DNA from: CAZZKG01 sp964654825
GTDB taxonomy: Bacteria > Gemmatimonadota > CAZMKB01
Direction of reading: 5' to 3'
Assembly: GCA_964654825.1 (NCBI GenBank)
Contig: CAZZKG010000025.1
Coordinates: 1 to 48,087, forward strand
DNA: 48,087 nt
Shown here: positions 24,910 through 33,711 of the stretch, piece by piece
Position numbering within the stretch: the stretch's first letter is position 1
Layout of the letters: each line of letters begins with the position of its first letter
Translations under genes and position numbers: made by a program
Notes under the pieces: generated by a model
Told to the model about the DNA's origin: nothing
Seen by the model: the letters and a program-made list of their open reading frames with translations, nothing else
The model's database searches: none

Positions 24910-25338
24910 TTATTCTGTTTTCGGAAACGTCTGACACGCTTTCTCCACTGCTTTAAGACTTTCAGAAGAAAGTCGTGATTGAGCTATTTCGAAGAGTTCT
25001 CGTTCTTCGAATCGAATGTGGGCTTCAAGTATCTCACCGAATTCATTCAATGCTGCAAGGGAACGATCTGTCTTATTACGTACACGAGATCTCAGCTCTC
25101 GATGATCATCATGGAATCGTTTAATTATTGCAGTTTCTCCCAGAGATTCCAATGGAGGGGCGAGATATTTTTCTTCGATTAGAAAATGTCGATTGAGCTC
25201 AGTCTGAAATTTTTTCTCGACTTCCTGCCACACTTTTAAAACGGAGGAATCATCTCTGGCCAGAAGTGCATGACGCGCCAGGACAAGACCATGGTGATGA
25301 TCTTCAGAAAGCCTTCTTAGTTCCGGTGTTCGCTTCAT
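24910..25338 (-). CDS. Hemerythrin-domain protein
   Basis: About 142 residues forming a four-helix bundle: SEDHHHGLVLARHALLAR, LNRHFLIEEKYLAPPL (HxxxE), HDDHRELRSRVR and LEAHIRFEERELFEIA (HxxxE), consistent with a di-iron site for oxygen or nitric-oxide sensing or storage. I place the start at the ATG at 25338 (MKRTPELRRL, typical of the family); an ATG at 25356 is possible. Either way it overlaps the upstream glycosyltransferase gene by 35-53 bp and is probably translated from the same mRNA. Confidence 0.78.
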   Translation of the reverse strand: MKRTPELRRLSEDHHHGLVLARHALLARDDSSVLKVWQEVEKKFQTELNRHFLIEEKYLAPPLESLGETAIIKRFHDDHRELRSRVRNKTDRSLAALNEFGEILEAHIRFEERELFEIAQSRLSSESLKAVEKACQTFPKTE

Positions 25339-27286
25339 GGGGATAATATCTCTCATACAGCTTCTCGGTGCCGGGTATCGTCTCTCTCCACCGGCGCTGC
25401 CAGAGATAGCCGGGTGTGAACCTCAGTACAGAAAGAATACTTCTTCTAAGGCCTCTTTTCTCATACCGTCGAGGGGAGACCGTCAGTGTCGAGGGGGTCC
25501 ATACAGATGGTCCCGAGTCATTGAGTCGGAGTGCCAGCTCAACATCTTCCATGAGCGGGATATTCGGGATCTCGACCGACCCGCGCCTGAACCACTGACC
25601 CTGGTCTCCGAAACTCAGGCCGAAAATGCCCATTTTCCCGTTACTGAACAGAGAGAGGATCTTCAGTTTCAATGAATCCGATTGATATTCAACCCGGCAC
25701 GCTCCACCAGACACTCCCGGATAGGCCGCCGCGGTTCGCTGAATTCTCTCAAAAAAATTATCCGTAACGTCGTTGTCGGCGTGAACGATTACAATCAGGT
25801 CGGTATCGAGACACTCCGTCCCCTCACGGATCTGTCCGCCACGGCCCGGTCTCGAACATTTTTTCACGATAAAACCCGCCTCCTCGGCCACCGCGATGGT
25901 GCCATCGATACTCCCACCGTCGGCGATGACCACCGAACTTCGATCGATTCCCATTCTCCTGATCGACTGAAGGAGTTTCTTAAGGGGGCCGGCGTCATTC
26001 AATATGGGGATCACCACCCCGATCGAGGGAAGTGGACGACCGAAGTGCGGCCACCTGCCGCTTTTCTCGATCCAGAGAAGAATCAGAAACGGTATGTAGG
26101 TCGCCACCGGTCGCCACCACGAACTCATCCAGACACCTTCGGTGATCAGGGTCCGGTATACGTCGAAATAGGGCATGAAAAAAAGCGTGAGTCCTATCAG
26201 CGCCCTCGACCTCCAGGCCGTGGAAAGCGCCAGGACCGGTGCAAGATACCAGAAATGAACGGTCGTACTCATCAACGTTACCAGAACAAGGAACGGGGTG
26301 ATGGCTTTTTCGGGGCGGGTCCTCGTGAGCCAGAGGCCCGTCATGGCGAAAAACAGTACAAGAAGGGTGATCAGGTGTGCCCCCACCGTCCCGGCCAGCC
26401 AGCGCAGTGGAGCATACGTCAGGGAATAGTACGCAAACTTGCCGAGATAGACGTTCATGTTGCCGAAAGAGAAGGGTTCTCGGAGGAAGAAAAACGGCAG
26501 GTAACTCGCCAGGATCACAATCAGGCACAGGGGCACATACTTTACCGTCTTTCTCGTGACGAGAAACGGCAGTGCAAAAAACGCCAGGAATTTCGTCAGC
26601 CCTGCCAGTGTGATGGCCAGCATTCCGATCCCTTCACGTCCTCTCATATACAGATCGAGCCCGATGATGATGAAAAAGATCTGGATCGAGTCGAAGTGCC
26701 CGTGTCCTCCGATACTGATAATTACGAGAGGATTGAGGGCGTAAACGAGGATCCGGTCCCTCGGCAGCTTCAGCCCTCTCAGCCACCGGAACATAGCGGC
26801 AATCGAGACAGCCTCGAACATGAGCATGATGATCCTGAATCCCCCCATCGTCCGGGTCACCTTCGTGAACAGGGCGAAGAGCGATAGCGCGAGCGGGGGA
26901 TAGATGGCAGGCATGTCCCTGTGGTTGATCATCGGAAAGACAGCATCCCGGTATGGCTCGAGTTGGGGATCATCGGGAGTTATCGAATACGGGTTGTGGC
27001 CTTCGATCAGGATACGTCCCTCCCAGATATACCGCGCCAGGTCATCCGATGGATAAAGGTTCAGGGCGAATAAGCGGGGGAGCAGAGAGAGTAGAATAAA
27101 ACAGAACAGCCAGCCCCTCTGTTTGAAGGGTAAACCCCCGGTCAGGAGACCCAGGTATCCTGCTGATGCAAGGGTGAATCCCGTGTAGAAGAGAAGGTGA
27201 TTCGAGCCGATATCACTCGGCCTCGAGAGGAAGTACGATCCGATGAGGAACAGGATCACCGAAAAGACGGAGAGGAAGTGCTTCAT
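25304..27286 (-). CDS. Polytopic GT-C-like domain fused to TIGR04283-type GT2
   Basis: 660 residues. Residues 1 to about 415 hold about 10-12 membrane helices with an early DDLARYIWEGRILIEGHNPY loop, typical of GT-C/GT87 lipid-linked mannosyltransferases. Residues about 422-650 are a soluble family-2 glycosyltransferase with SIGVVIPILND, IADGGSIDGT, HADNDV, GDQGQWFRR, IPLMEDVELALRL and SPRRYEKRG, matching the TIGR04283 type that databases link to arsenosugar synthesis. The two enzymes are normally separate genes. Start overlaps the preceding GT2 stop by 4 bp (ATGA). It would act on a membrane-bound lipid-sugar; the substrate is unknown. Confidence 0.82.
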   Translation of the reverse strand: MKHFLSVFSVILFLIGSYFLSRPSDIGSNHLLFYTGFTLASAGYLGLLTGGLPFKQRGWLFCFILLSLLPRLFALNLYPSDDLARYIWEGRILIEGHNPYSITPDDPQLEPYRDAVFPMINHRDMPAIYPPLALSLFALFTKVTRTMGGFRIIMLMFEAVSIAAMFRWLRGLKLPRDRILVYALNPLVIISIGGHGHFDSIQIFFIIIGLDLYMRGREGIGMLAITLAGLTKFLAFFALPFLVTRKTVKYVPLCLIVILASYLPFFFLREPFSFGNMNVYLGKFAYYSLTYAPLRWLAGTVGAHLITLLVLFFAMTGLWLTRTRPEKAITPFLVLVTLMSTTVHFWYLAPVLALSTAWRSRALIGLTLFFMPYFDVYRTLITEGVWMSSWWRPVATYIPFLILLWIEKSGRWPHFGRPLPSIGVVIPILNDAGPLKKLLQSIRRMGIDRSSVVIADGGSIDGTIAVAEEAGFIVKKCSRPGRGGQIREGTECLDTDLIVIVHADNDVTDNFFERIQRTAAAYPGVSGGACRVEYQSDSLKLKILSLFSNGKMGIFGLSFGDQGQWFRRGSVEIPNIPLMEDVELALRLNDSGPSVWTPSTLTVSPRRYEKRGLRRSILSVLRFTPGYLWQRRWRETIPGTEKLYERYYPHEANTGTKKAF

Positions 27287-28728
27287 GCGTCGTGTGCCAT
27301 ACCGAATGCGGTCCGGATGCCGACAGTGAGGAATCCGGATGCGAACAACACGAGGAAGGGCAGGATACCGTAGTTACCGGAAGTGATGCCGACCATGATC
27401 GAACCAATGGAGTAGATCCCCAGCATCACCTCGAAGGCCCACAGCCTGTTGCGATTGAGACGATAACCGGAGAAGCTGGAACTTCCCTTCTTCGGTGTTC
27501 TGACGAAGGAACTCGATTTGCCGATGATGGCTTCGAATACGGCTATCGTGTTCGAAACTGCGATCCCCGTACCGTAGACGACCAGTAGAGGCAACCAGAG
27601 GAATGACACTTTCCTTCTTTCGGGATTGCGGAATGTGGCAACACAGTACATTGTGGAGGGACCGAGGGTGGCGGCTACGAGAGGGAGCGCCAGGATCATG
27701 AATACCCATGGTGGGATATCCAGCAGATCGAATTTCAACACAGGAAGTGCCAGCAGCGCGAGGATAAGCATCATGGGATGGACCGCATAGTTCGTGAGAT
27801 GCAGAAAAGCCTCGACTTTTTTCAGAGGGCTGTATCGCCCTCTCCAGACACGGGGAAGCATGATCAGTGCCGTCTGGAAAGAGCCCTTGGCCCATCGGAA
27901 CTGCTGGCTCTTCACCGCAGTGATCGTGTCCGGAAGTTCAGCAGGTGCCACGACATCCTCGATGTAGCAGGGTTTCCATCCTGCTAACTGAACACGGTAG
28001 GAGAGATCGAGGTCTTCGGTGAGTGTCGTACTCGACCATCCCCCGACATCCTCGATCGCTTTCCGGCGCCAGATACCCGCTGTCCCGTTGAAATTCATGA
28101 AAAAATTGGCCGAAGCTCGTGCCGGTTGTTCAACCAGGAAGTGCCCGTCGATCCCCAGCGCCTGACAACGTGTCAACAGGCTGTCACGCCTGTTGAGGTG
28201 TCCCCATCTGGTCTGGACGAAGGCGATTTTTTCATCGTTCAAGAAGGCCGGGATGGTCTTTTTAAGAAAGTCCTGTGCCGGAACGAAATCGGCGTCGAAA
28301 ACCGCGAAAAACTCGGCCTGTGAGAATGAGGTCCCGTATGCAAGTGCACCGGCTTTGAAACCCTCCCGGTCGGGACGTCTCACAACCTTGATGTCGATGC
28401 CTGAGCCCTGATACGTTTTCAGAACACGATCGACGATCTGCACCGTCTCGTCGTTCGAATCATCGAGAACCTGGATTTCGAGTTTGTCGGCTGGATAGTC
28501 GAGAGCACAGGCGGCATCTATGATACGTTCCGCGACATTTCTCTCGTTGTATATGGGAAGCTGAACCGTAACCCGGGGCCAAGGACCGCGGTAATCGAAA
28601 TGACGGGTCGGGCTTCGCCGTCTCGAAGAACTGTAGTAGATCATCACATAACAGTTGATACCATAGAGAAGAAGAAGGATCGAGGCGAATCCGTAGATCA
28701 CGAGAATCGGTATTATGATATATGACAT
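27283..28728 (-). CDS. Membrane processive GT2 (cellulose-synthase/CslA-like)
   Basis: 481 residues: one N-terminal helix (7-32), cytosolic GT2 domain with VTVQLPIYNERNVAERIIDA, VLDDSNDET, FDADFVP (D-x-D), TEDLDLSYR and QQFRWAKGS (Q-x-x-RW), then about five C-terminal helices. This is the pattern of polysaccharide synthases of the CslA/glucomannan or beta-glycan type. It lies 9 bp after the DUF547 gene and overlaps the GT fusion by ATGA, so the three are one operon. The product is probably an envelope glycan or glycolipid. Confidence 0.85.
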   Translation of the reverse strand: MSYIIIPILVIYGFASILLLLYGINCYVMIYYSSSRRRSPTRHFDYRGPWPRVTVQLPIYNERNVAERIIDAACALDYPADKLEIQVLDDSNDETVQIVDRVLKTYQGSGIDIKVVRRPDREGFKAGALAYGTSFSQAEFFAVFDADFVPAQDFLKKTIPAFLNDEKIAFVQTRWGHLNRRDSLLTRCQALGIDGHFLVEQPARASANFFMNFNGTAGIWRRKAIEDVGGWSSTTLTEDLDLSYRVQLAGWKPCYIEDVVAPAELPDTITAVKSQQFRWAKGSFQTALIMLPRVWRGRYSPLKKVEAFLHLTNYAVHPMMLILALLALPVLKFDLLDIPPWVFMILALPLVAATLGPSTMYCVATFRNPERRKVSFLWLPLLVVYGTGIAVSNTIAVFEAIIGKSSSFVRTPKKGSSSFSGYRLNRNRLWAFEVMLGIYSIGSIMVGITSGNYGILPFLVLFASGFLTVGIRTAFGMAHDA

Positions 28729-28737
28729 GTTCAGGAA

Positions 28738-29481
28738 CTACTTCCCGTTCAACGACCAGTCGTACTCGATGTATTTCACTTTTACGCGACCGTGTTTTCC
28801 ACGAAGCAGGTCTCTGTGTTTCTCCGGTGCGAATTGAGCGAGAGCCTGGAGCCGCTCACGCTCAGTTTCCCCGAAATCACCGCCGAACCAGTCGAGAATC
28901 TTGCTCAATTTGACTACAGACGTTTCTTCATCTACCACCAGTCCTTTGGGCAGGGACAGGTAACGTTGCGCGGCCTTATCCAGTTGAGTGTCGAGCTTCT
29001 CCACAGTGTATGCCTCTGACGCCAGGTCGGGACATCCCTTCGATCCGCACACGATTGCAAAATGAATCCGGGGATCGCCCATTTTGCGGAGGTGATCATG
29101 TTCGATGTTGTCGAGCGAGACCATCTCGCCGCCGAGGTTCAGCTTCTTCTGCTTGAACACCTTCGGTTTAATATCGAGGACACCGTTGATCGGATAATGC
29201 TCGAGAATCATCCATACCATGAAGGCATTGTATGCGTTTATCAGCAGTGTCTTCGATTGCGTTTCAGAGAGTGATTCGAGATCAACATCAGCCAGAGATG
29301 TGATAAACGCGTCGAGACCTGCGCGGTCGCCGGACCAGCTCTGATAATCCACCACACCGTCTTTTACATACGTGCCGAGTTCGGAGTTGAATCCTTCGAC
29401 CGATGCCCCAGCCGGAGTGTAGAACGTACACGATGCTGAAAGAACAGCAACGACTGTCAGGATCAATGTGTTGTGTTTCAT
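28738..29481 (-). CDS. Exported DUF547 protein
   Basis: 247 residues from the ATG at 29481 (GAGG upstream), beginning MKHNTLILTVVAVLSASC, a signal peptide. An upstream extension to 29619 would read through the leader element and lacks signal logic. DUF547 landmarks: VDYQSWSGDRAGLDAFI, LINAYNAFMVWMILEHYPIN, HFAIVCGSKGCPDLASEAYT and WFGGDFGE. Its function is unknown; distant similarity to papain-like folds has been proposed. It heads the glycosyltransferase operon and follows leader repeat B. Confidence 0.85.
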   Translation of the reverse strand: MKHNTLILTVVAVLSASCTFYTPAGASVEGFNSELGTYVKDGVVDYQSWSGDRAGLDAFITSLADVDLESLSETQSKTLLINAYNAFMVWMILEHYPINGVLDIKPKVFKQKKLNLGGEMVSLDNIEHDHLRKMGDPRIHFAIVCGSKGCPDLASEAYTVEKLDTQLDKAAQRYLSLPKGLVVDEETSVVKLSKILDWFGGDFGETERERLQALAQFAPEKHRDLLRGKHGRVKVKYIEYDWSLNGK

Positions 29482-29504
29482 AGAAATCACCTCACCGGCT
29501 TCCC

Positions 29505-29582
29505 GGCCGTGGATGAGCGGTTGAATGGCCCGCGAATCTGCTCTATCCGTGGCCCAATAGTGCGGCGTGCTGTGTCCACGCC
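29505..29582 (-). repeat. Leader repeat element B (structured leader of DUF547 operon)
   Basis: On the minus strand, hairpin GGCGTG/CACGCC (29582-29564), then GCACTATTGGGCCACGGATA, GAGCAGATTCGCGGG (29543-29529), ten bases, GCTCATCC (29518-29511) and ACGGCC. GGCCACGGATAGAGC and GGCCGTGGATGAGC form an imperfect long stem enclosing the conserved block. The distal part is shared with copy A2 at 12614-12652. It fills the untranslated region between the predicted start point (about 29583) and the DUF547 ribosome-binding site. Confidence 0.6.
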
Positions 29583-29589
29583 ATCTCGA

Positions 29590-29619
29590 AATATACTGTG
29601 AAAGGAGCATAAAATGCAA
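29590..29619 (-). promoter_or_regulatory. Promoter for DUF547/GT operon
   Basis: Minus strand TATATT at 29590-29595 with a weak -35 TTGCAT at 29614-29619, spacing 18. Transcription would begin near 29583, exactly at the first base of element B. Confidence 0.4.
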
Positions 29620-29678
29620 CCAAATCTTTAATTCGTTTCTCTACCTCCCCACACCAGCTCCACCTGACGGATCGGGGC

Positions 29679-31703
29679 TCAGATCACATGGATCGGCGGT
29701 CCATCTTCGATCTCTTTTCGCCAGCGCTCTTCTGACCAGTCACCGTGCTGGAGATTTCGTGTCGGACAAACCGTCACGCAGATACCGCACTGGATACAGC
29801 ATGAGTTCTTGTTCGAAAACTCCTCTCCCTGTTTGGCGAATTCCATGACCTGTATTCCCATCTGACAGTATTTCGAGCAGAGTGTACAGCGGATGCAGTG
29901 CTGTCCCGAGGATATCTTGACGTTCGAGTTGTCCTTCGCGAATATGTAGAGAAGTTTCGCGAGTGGACACAGGAACCTGCACCAGATTCTGTTACCCCAG
30001 AAGGGGTAGGATGCGATACCCACGAACCCGGCGAGAGTAAAATCGATAAGCAGTTTCTGCACCTTCCACGCAGTGGAATCCCTGTCCATCAGACCGAATA
30101 TGACGATCAGTCCTACGGTGACAGTCACGGTATAGGTGAGGAGGTTCTCCCACGCCCGGGCACGCCTACCGCGCGGTGACAGTGTACGAAAACCGTCCCC
30201 GAGCGTCTCGGCAAGGCCTCCGCAGGAACACACGTACGCACAGTATTTCTTCGCTGTGTATCTGGCCATGATCGGGATACCGGCGATAGTGATCAGTGCA
30301 GACCACACGAACCAGAAGATGTTCGCTTCCATGGGTGCCCAGAAATTCCAGACATAGAGCGGCGCTGGATAGAAGAGTCCGTATGCCCTCCATCCGTCAG
30401 GGACATGCAGGATCATCTGAAAAACGATTTCCGGGATCACCAGGAACAGGAGCACTTGTGAAGAGATCAGTGTGATATATCGTCTTACCTGGTACGGATC
30501 CTTCCGGTACCGCAGAATCGCCTTCACTCCGAAACCCGAGATGACGATCGAATACAGGATTCCGAACCACATGGATGGTTGCCATTTTGTCCACGAGTAG
30601 AGCCAGCCCACCTCGGTAAACGGCCAGAACAGAGGTTTTTTCCATCCGTACAGAAAAAAGACGAGTGCCGAGAAACCGACGAGGGAAATGAACCTGCTCA
30701 CACTCCAGTCACCGACGTTACGGATTTTTAACTTTTTGAGAAAGGCATCCGGTGGGATGGAACCGATCATGATAAAGAAATAATCGTTTGAAAATGTTCG
30801 TTTTTCTCCACCTGCCTCGACATCGATCTCCTTTTCTCTCACTTCGAGGGCACGCGCTCCGGTGAGAAGTTTGATCTTCCCGGATTCAACCATCACGTTC
30901 AGACGTTCGATGTTCTTCTTCATTGCCCTCGTCACGGCATGTGCCCTGACGATGAAAGTAACCTCGTTGTGCGGCGCCAGTGCCAGTGCCGCTTCGATCG
31001 AGCTGTCACCACCACCCGCGATCATGATCTTCTGATTGGTATATGCATCCGGGTCGGCGAGGACATATTGGACTTTGGATAATTCTTCACCCGGGATCTC
31101 GAGCATCCTCGGTGTGCCGGACCGTCCCATGGCCAGTGCGACTCTCCGGGCCCGGTAGGACCCTTTGGCTGTCTCTATGATAAATGATGGGCCATCCCTT
31201 TTGATCTCAGCCACCTGCTCGCAGTGGACGAGACTCAGATCCTCACCTTCAATCGTCTCTCTCCATTGTTCCAGGAGCTCCTCCTTCACCGAGTGCTCCA
31301 CCCAGAGACGTGACCTGTTGGGGAGAGTCTCCGGTTCGGCAAAAATCTCTTTCCCCCTGAAGAAACTGTGTATCGTGTTGCCGGGGACCTTCTGTTCGAT
31401 TACCAGGTAGGAGAGCCCCATGTCCTTCGCGGCCAGAGCTGCCGCCAGCCCGGCGCCACCGGCTCCAACGATAACGAGGTGGTACTCTCCCTCACTCACG
31501 TTTTCCTTCCGGAGTGGCGGTCCGATTCTCTGTATGAGATCGTACCCCATGTTGACGGCGTTTTTCAACAGGGGGATGCCGGAGAGATCTCCGATGATGT
31601 GAATCCCCTTCACGTTCGACTCGAAGTTCGCGTCGATGTCAGGGGCCTTCAGTATCTCGACGTCATGACCTCTTGTGAAGAGATTTCCGAAAAGAGATGA
31701 CAT
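29679..31703 (-). CDS. Thioredoxin-reductase-like flavoprotein fused to membrane polyferredoxin
   Basis: 674 residues. Residues 1-45 resemble the tail of a reductase (GIHIIGDLSGIPLLKNAVNM). Residues about 73-330 hold FAD and NAD(P) Rossmann motifs (VIVGAGGAGLAAALAA; IMIAGGGDSSIEAALALA). From about 336 come five or six membrane helices, a CAYVCSCGG motif and, at the end, two 4Fe-4S motifs (CIRCTLCSKYC and CIQCGICVTVCP), as in NapH/CcoG-like polyferredoxins. It predicts electron transfer between NAD(P)H and a membrane redox partner. A TTGACT-17-TATATT promoter lies 80 bp upstream. It is divergent from the NUDIX gene. Direction of electron flow is unknown. Confidence 0.82.
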   Translation of the reverse strand: MSSLFGNLFTRGHDVEILKAPDIDANFESNVKGIHIIGDLSGIPLLKNAVNMGYDLIQRIGPPLRKENVSEGEYHLVIVGAGGAGLAAALAAKDMGLSYLVIEQKVPGNTIHSFFRGKEIFAEPETLPNRSRLWVEHSVKEELLEQWRETIEGEDLSLVHCEQVAEIKRDGPSFIIETAKGSYRARRVALAMGRSGTPRMLEIPGEELSKVQYVLADPDAYTNQKIMIAGGGDSSIEAALALAPHNEVTFIVRAHAVTRAMKKNIERLNVMVESGKIKLLTGARALEVREKEIDVEAGGEKRTFSNDYFFIMIGSIPPDAFLKKLKIRNVGDWSVSRFISLVGFSALVFFLYGWKKPLFWPFTEVGWLYSWTKWQPSMWFGILYSIVISGFGVKAILRYRKDPYQVRRYITLISSQVLLFLVIPEIVFQMILHVPDGWRAYGLFYPAPLYVWNFWAPMEANIFWFVWSALITIAGIPIMARYTAKKYCAYVCSCGGLAETLGDGFRTLSPRGRRARAWENLLTYTVTVTVGLIVIFGLMDRDSTAWKVQKLLIDFTLAGFVGIASYPFWGNRIWCRFLCPLAKLLYIFAKDNSNVKISSGQHCIRCTLCSKYCQMGIQVMEFAKQGEEFSNKNSCCIQCGICVTVCPTRNLQHGDWSEERWRKEIEDGPPIHVI

Positions 31704-31784
31704 TGATGAAACAGTCCCTCGTGGTGAGATTATTGTCTGAATGTTGTGTGGAAAAACAGCAGAGAATCACCCCCGGTCCATTTG

Positions 31785-31813
31785 AATATAGATTTCCCCA
31801 AACTGTGAGTCAA
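31785..31813 (-). promoter_or_regulatory. Promoter for reductase/polyferredoxin gene
   Basis: Minus strand TTGACT (31808-31813), 17 bases, TATATT (31785-31790). The leader would be about 75 nt. Confidence 0.55.
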
Positions 31814-31965
31814 GGAGTAGTTACTCTCGACGTTCGCGTACAACTCACCTGGCCATCACGTTTCTCGATCACAATCACCTTGACAGCTCCTGCTTAATGT
31901 TGCAGAGTAGTGAGGATATCGGGATGCTCTAGGAAACCGGAATACCCTGATCGTGGAGGATTCGG

Positions 31966-32415
31966 ATGCCCCGTCCCAGAAGTCCAGGTGTGACAGCCGA
32001 TATTGTCATCGTCAGCCAGACCGGTGAAATTCTCCTGATACAAAGGAAATATCCGCCCTTTCAGGGGTCCTGGGCCCTTCCCGGCGGATTTATCGATTAC
32101 GGCAGGGAAACGATCGAGGAGTGTGCCGTGAGAGAAGCCCGGGAGGAAACCGGCCTGGTGGTGAAACTCTCCGCGCTTATAGGTGTCAGGTCCCGTCCGG
32201 ACCGCGATCCCAGGGGCCACACTGTTACAGCGGTCTACGTCACCGAACCTGTGGGTAAAGATCAAGTCGGATCGGCCCGCGCTGACGACGATGCCAGTGA
32301 GGTTCTCTGGTTCGAGCCTTCCCCGGAAAACCTCGAGCAGACGTTTCTCGCGTTCGACCACAAGCAGATCATACAGGATGCGCTAAAGCGCGGTTTCATA
32401 AGGAGTCGATCATGA
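31966..32415 (+). CDS. NUDIX hydrolase
   Basis: 149 residues with a complete Nudix box at about 41-63: GG-FIDYGRETIEECAVREAR ending EETGL (Gx5Ex7REVxEExGU pattern). Strands VTADIVIVSQTGEILLIQRK before it, and TVTAVYVTEPVG after it, fit ADP-ribose/NADH or nucleoside-diphosphate-linked substrates, but the specificity is not decided by sequence. GGAGG lies seven bases before the ATG. It overlaps the dipeptidase gene by ATGA. Cytoplasmic. Confidence 0.88.
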   Translation: MPRPRSPGVTADIVIVSQTGEILLIQRKYPPFQGSWALPGGFIDYGRETIEECAVREAREETGLVVKLSALIGVRSRPDRDPRGHTVTAVYVTEPVGKDQVGSARADDDASEVLWFEPSPENLEQTFLAFDHKQIIQDALKRGFIRSRS

Positions 32416-33599
32416 AAAACACATTTCTCCTCTGTCTGATTGTGTCCTTCTCCTGTATCCCGGATCCGGCTCGTATTCACGAGCAGGCATTCGTCGCCGA
32501 TGCTCACTCTGATGCCCTCTACCGGATTTACGGACACGGTGGCGATCTCGGTGTTTCCTCGCCAAACGCACATGTCGATATCGAGAAGTTGAAAGTGGGA
32601 GGTGTGGACCTGCAGTTTCTGGCCGCCTGGGTACCCCCCCGCTACGTTTCGAGCGGTGAAAACGATCCCGACAGTTCAGCATACCTCACCGATCAACTCA
32701 TCGACCTCTTCTACGAACAGGTCGAGAAATATGATGAAGACCTGGGTGCGGCATTCTCGGCAAGTGATGCGCGGAGGATTCGGGAATCCGGGAAGATCGC
32801 CCTGGCTCTCGGTATTGAAGGAGGTCACGCGATCGAGAACAGACTCGATCTTCTCCAGCATTTCTACGACCGTGGTGTGAGATACATGACAATCACCTGG
32901 ACGAATTCGACCGACTGGGCGGTGGCTGCGAGGGAGGAACCGGATGTCGGTCCAGATCGGAGAGGTTTGACACCATTCGGACGTGAGGTCATAGCGAAGA
33001 TGAACGATCTCGGTATGATGGTCGACGTCTCACATGTTCACGAGAGCACGTTCTGGGATATCATCGAAGTTAGTCAAGATCCGGTGATCGCCTCGCATTC
33101 ATGCGCTGCCGCGATAAATCCCCACCACCGGAATCTCACCGATGAACAGCTGAGAGCGCTCGCAGAAAACGGAGGTGTCCTCTGTCTCAATTTCTATCCC
33201 CCGTTTCTGGATAGTGCCTACCGGAGGGGTTATAACAGTGCGGAAGAACAGTACAAGGCTGAGATCGATTCGATACGTTCCCTTTACAGGGAGAGCGACT
33301 GGGGCCTATATCTGCAGCTGAGGAAGGAGATCATCTCGAGGAACACTCTCGGCCGCGAGGTGACCATTGACACGATGATCGACCACATCGATCATGTAGT
33401 ATCCGTAGCAGGTATCGACCACATCGGTCTCGGCTCGGATTTTGATGGGATAGACGTCACTCCGGTCGGCATGGAGAATTCATCAAAACTTCCCGCGCTG
33501 ACGAAAAGGCTGCTAGAGAGAGGATATACACCCGGGGATGTAGTGAAAATCCTGGGAGGTAACCTCATGCGGGTGTTCGCCGCTGTTACCGAAAGCTGA
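32412..33599 (+). CDS. Membrane dipeptidase (peptidase M19), exported
   Basis: 395 residues beginning with a hydrophobic signal (KNTFLLCLIVSFSC), possibly lipid-modified though the lipobox is not canonical. M19 zinc-ligand motifs are visible: VADAHSDALYRI (HxD), GIEGGHAIENRL (Glu), VDVSHVHESTFW, SHSCAAAINPHHRN and IGLGSDFDG. M19 dipeptidases cleave dipeptides, and D-residue-containing or cysteinyl-glycine substrates, at the membrane. Downstream partner of the NUDIX gene with a 4-bp overlap, so the same mRNA makes both. Confidence 0.9.
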   Translation: MKNTFLLCLIVSFSCIPDPARIHEQAFVADAHSDALYRIYGHGGDLGVSSPNAHVDIEKLKVGGVDLQFLAAWVPPRYVSSGENDPDSSAYLTDQLIDLFYEQVEKYDEDLGAAFSASDARRIRESGKIALALGIEGGHAIENRLDLLQHFYDRGVRYMTITWTNSTDWAVAAREEPDVGPDRRGLTPFGREVIAKMNDLGMMVDVSHVHESTFWDIIEVSQDPVIASHSCAAAINPHHRNLTDEQLRALAENGGVLCLNFYPPFLDSAYRRGYNSAEEQYKAEIDSIRSLYRESDWGLYLQLRKEIISRNTLGREVTIDTMIDHIDHVVSVAGIDHIGLGSDFDGIDVTPVGMENSSKLPALTKRLLERGYTPGDVVKILGGNLMRVFAAVTES

Positions 33600-33641
33600 T
33601 CACCTCTGACCCGGCACTCGTTTATAATCAACTTTTCCGTA

Positions 33642-33670
33642 TTGACAGCTTCGTACTGTTGTGGTATTAT
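33642..33670 (+). promoter_or_regulatory. Promoter for NYN/release-factor operon
   Basis: TTGACA at 33642-33647, 17 bases, TATTAT at 33665-33670 (11 of 12 consensus positions, optimal spacing). Transcription would begin near 33677, 35 bases before the favoured GTG start. Confidence 0.6.
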
Positions 33671-33711
33671 AGAATTGATGACCGATAAATCAATTGCCCT
33701 CACACGGCCCC

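Noticed and set aside
25682..26887. 401-codon plus-strand ORF opposite the glycosyltransferase fusion
   Set aside because: It is antisense to a clearly recognised gene, is rich in His/Arg/Asp without any fold pattern, and exists because the coding strand avoids stop-generating codons.
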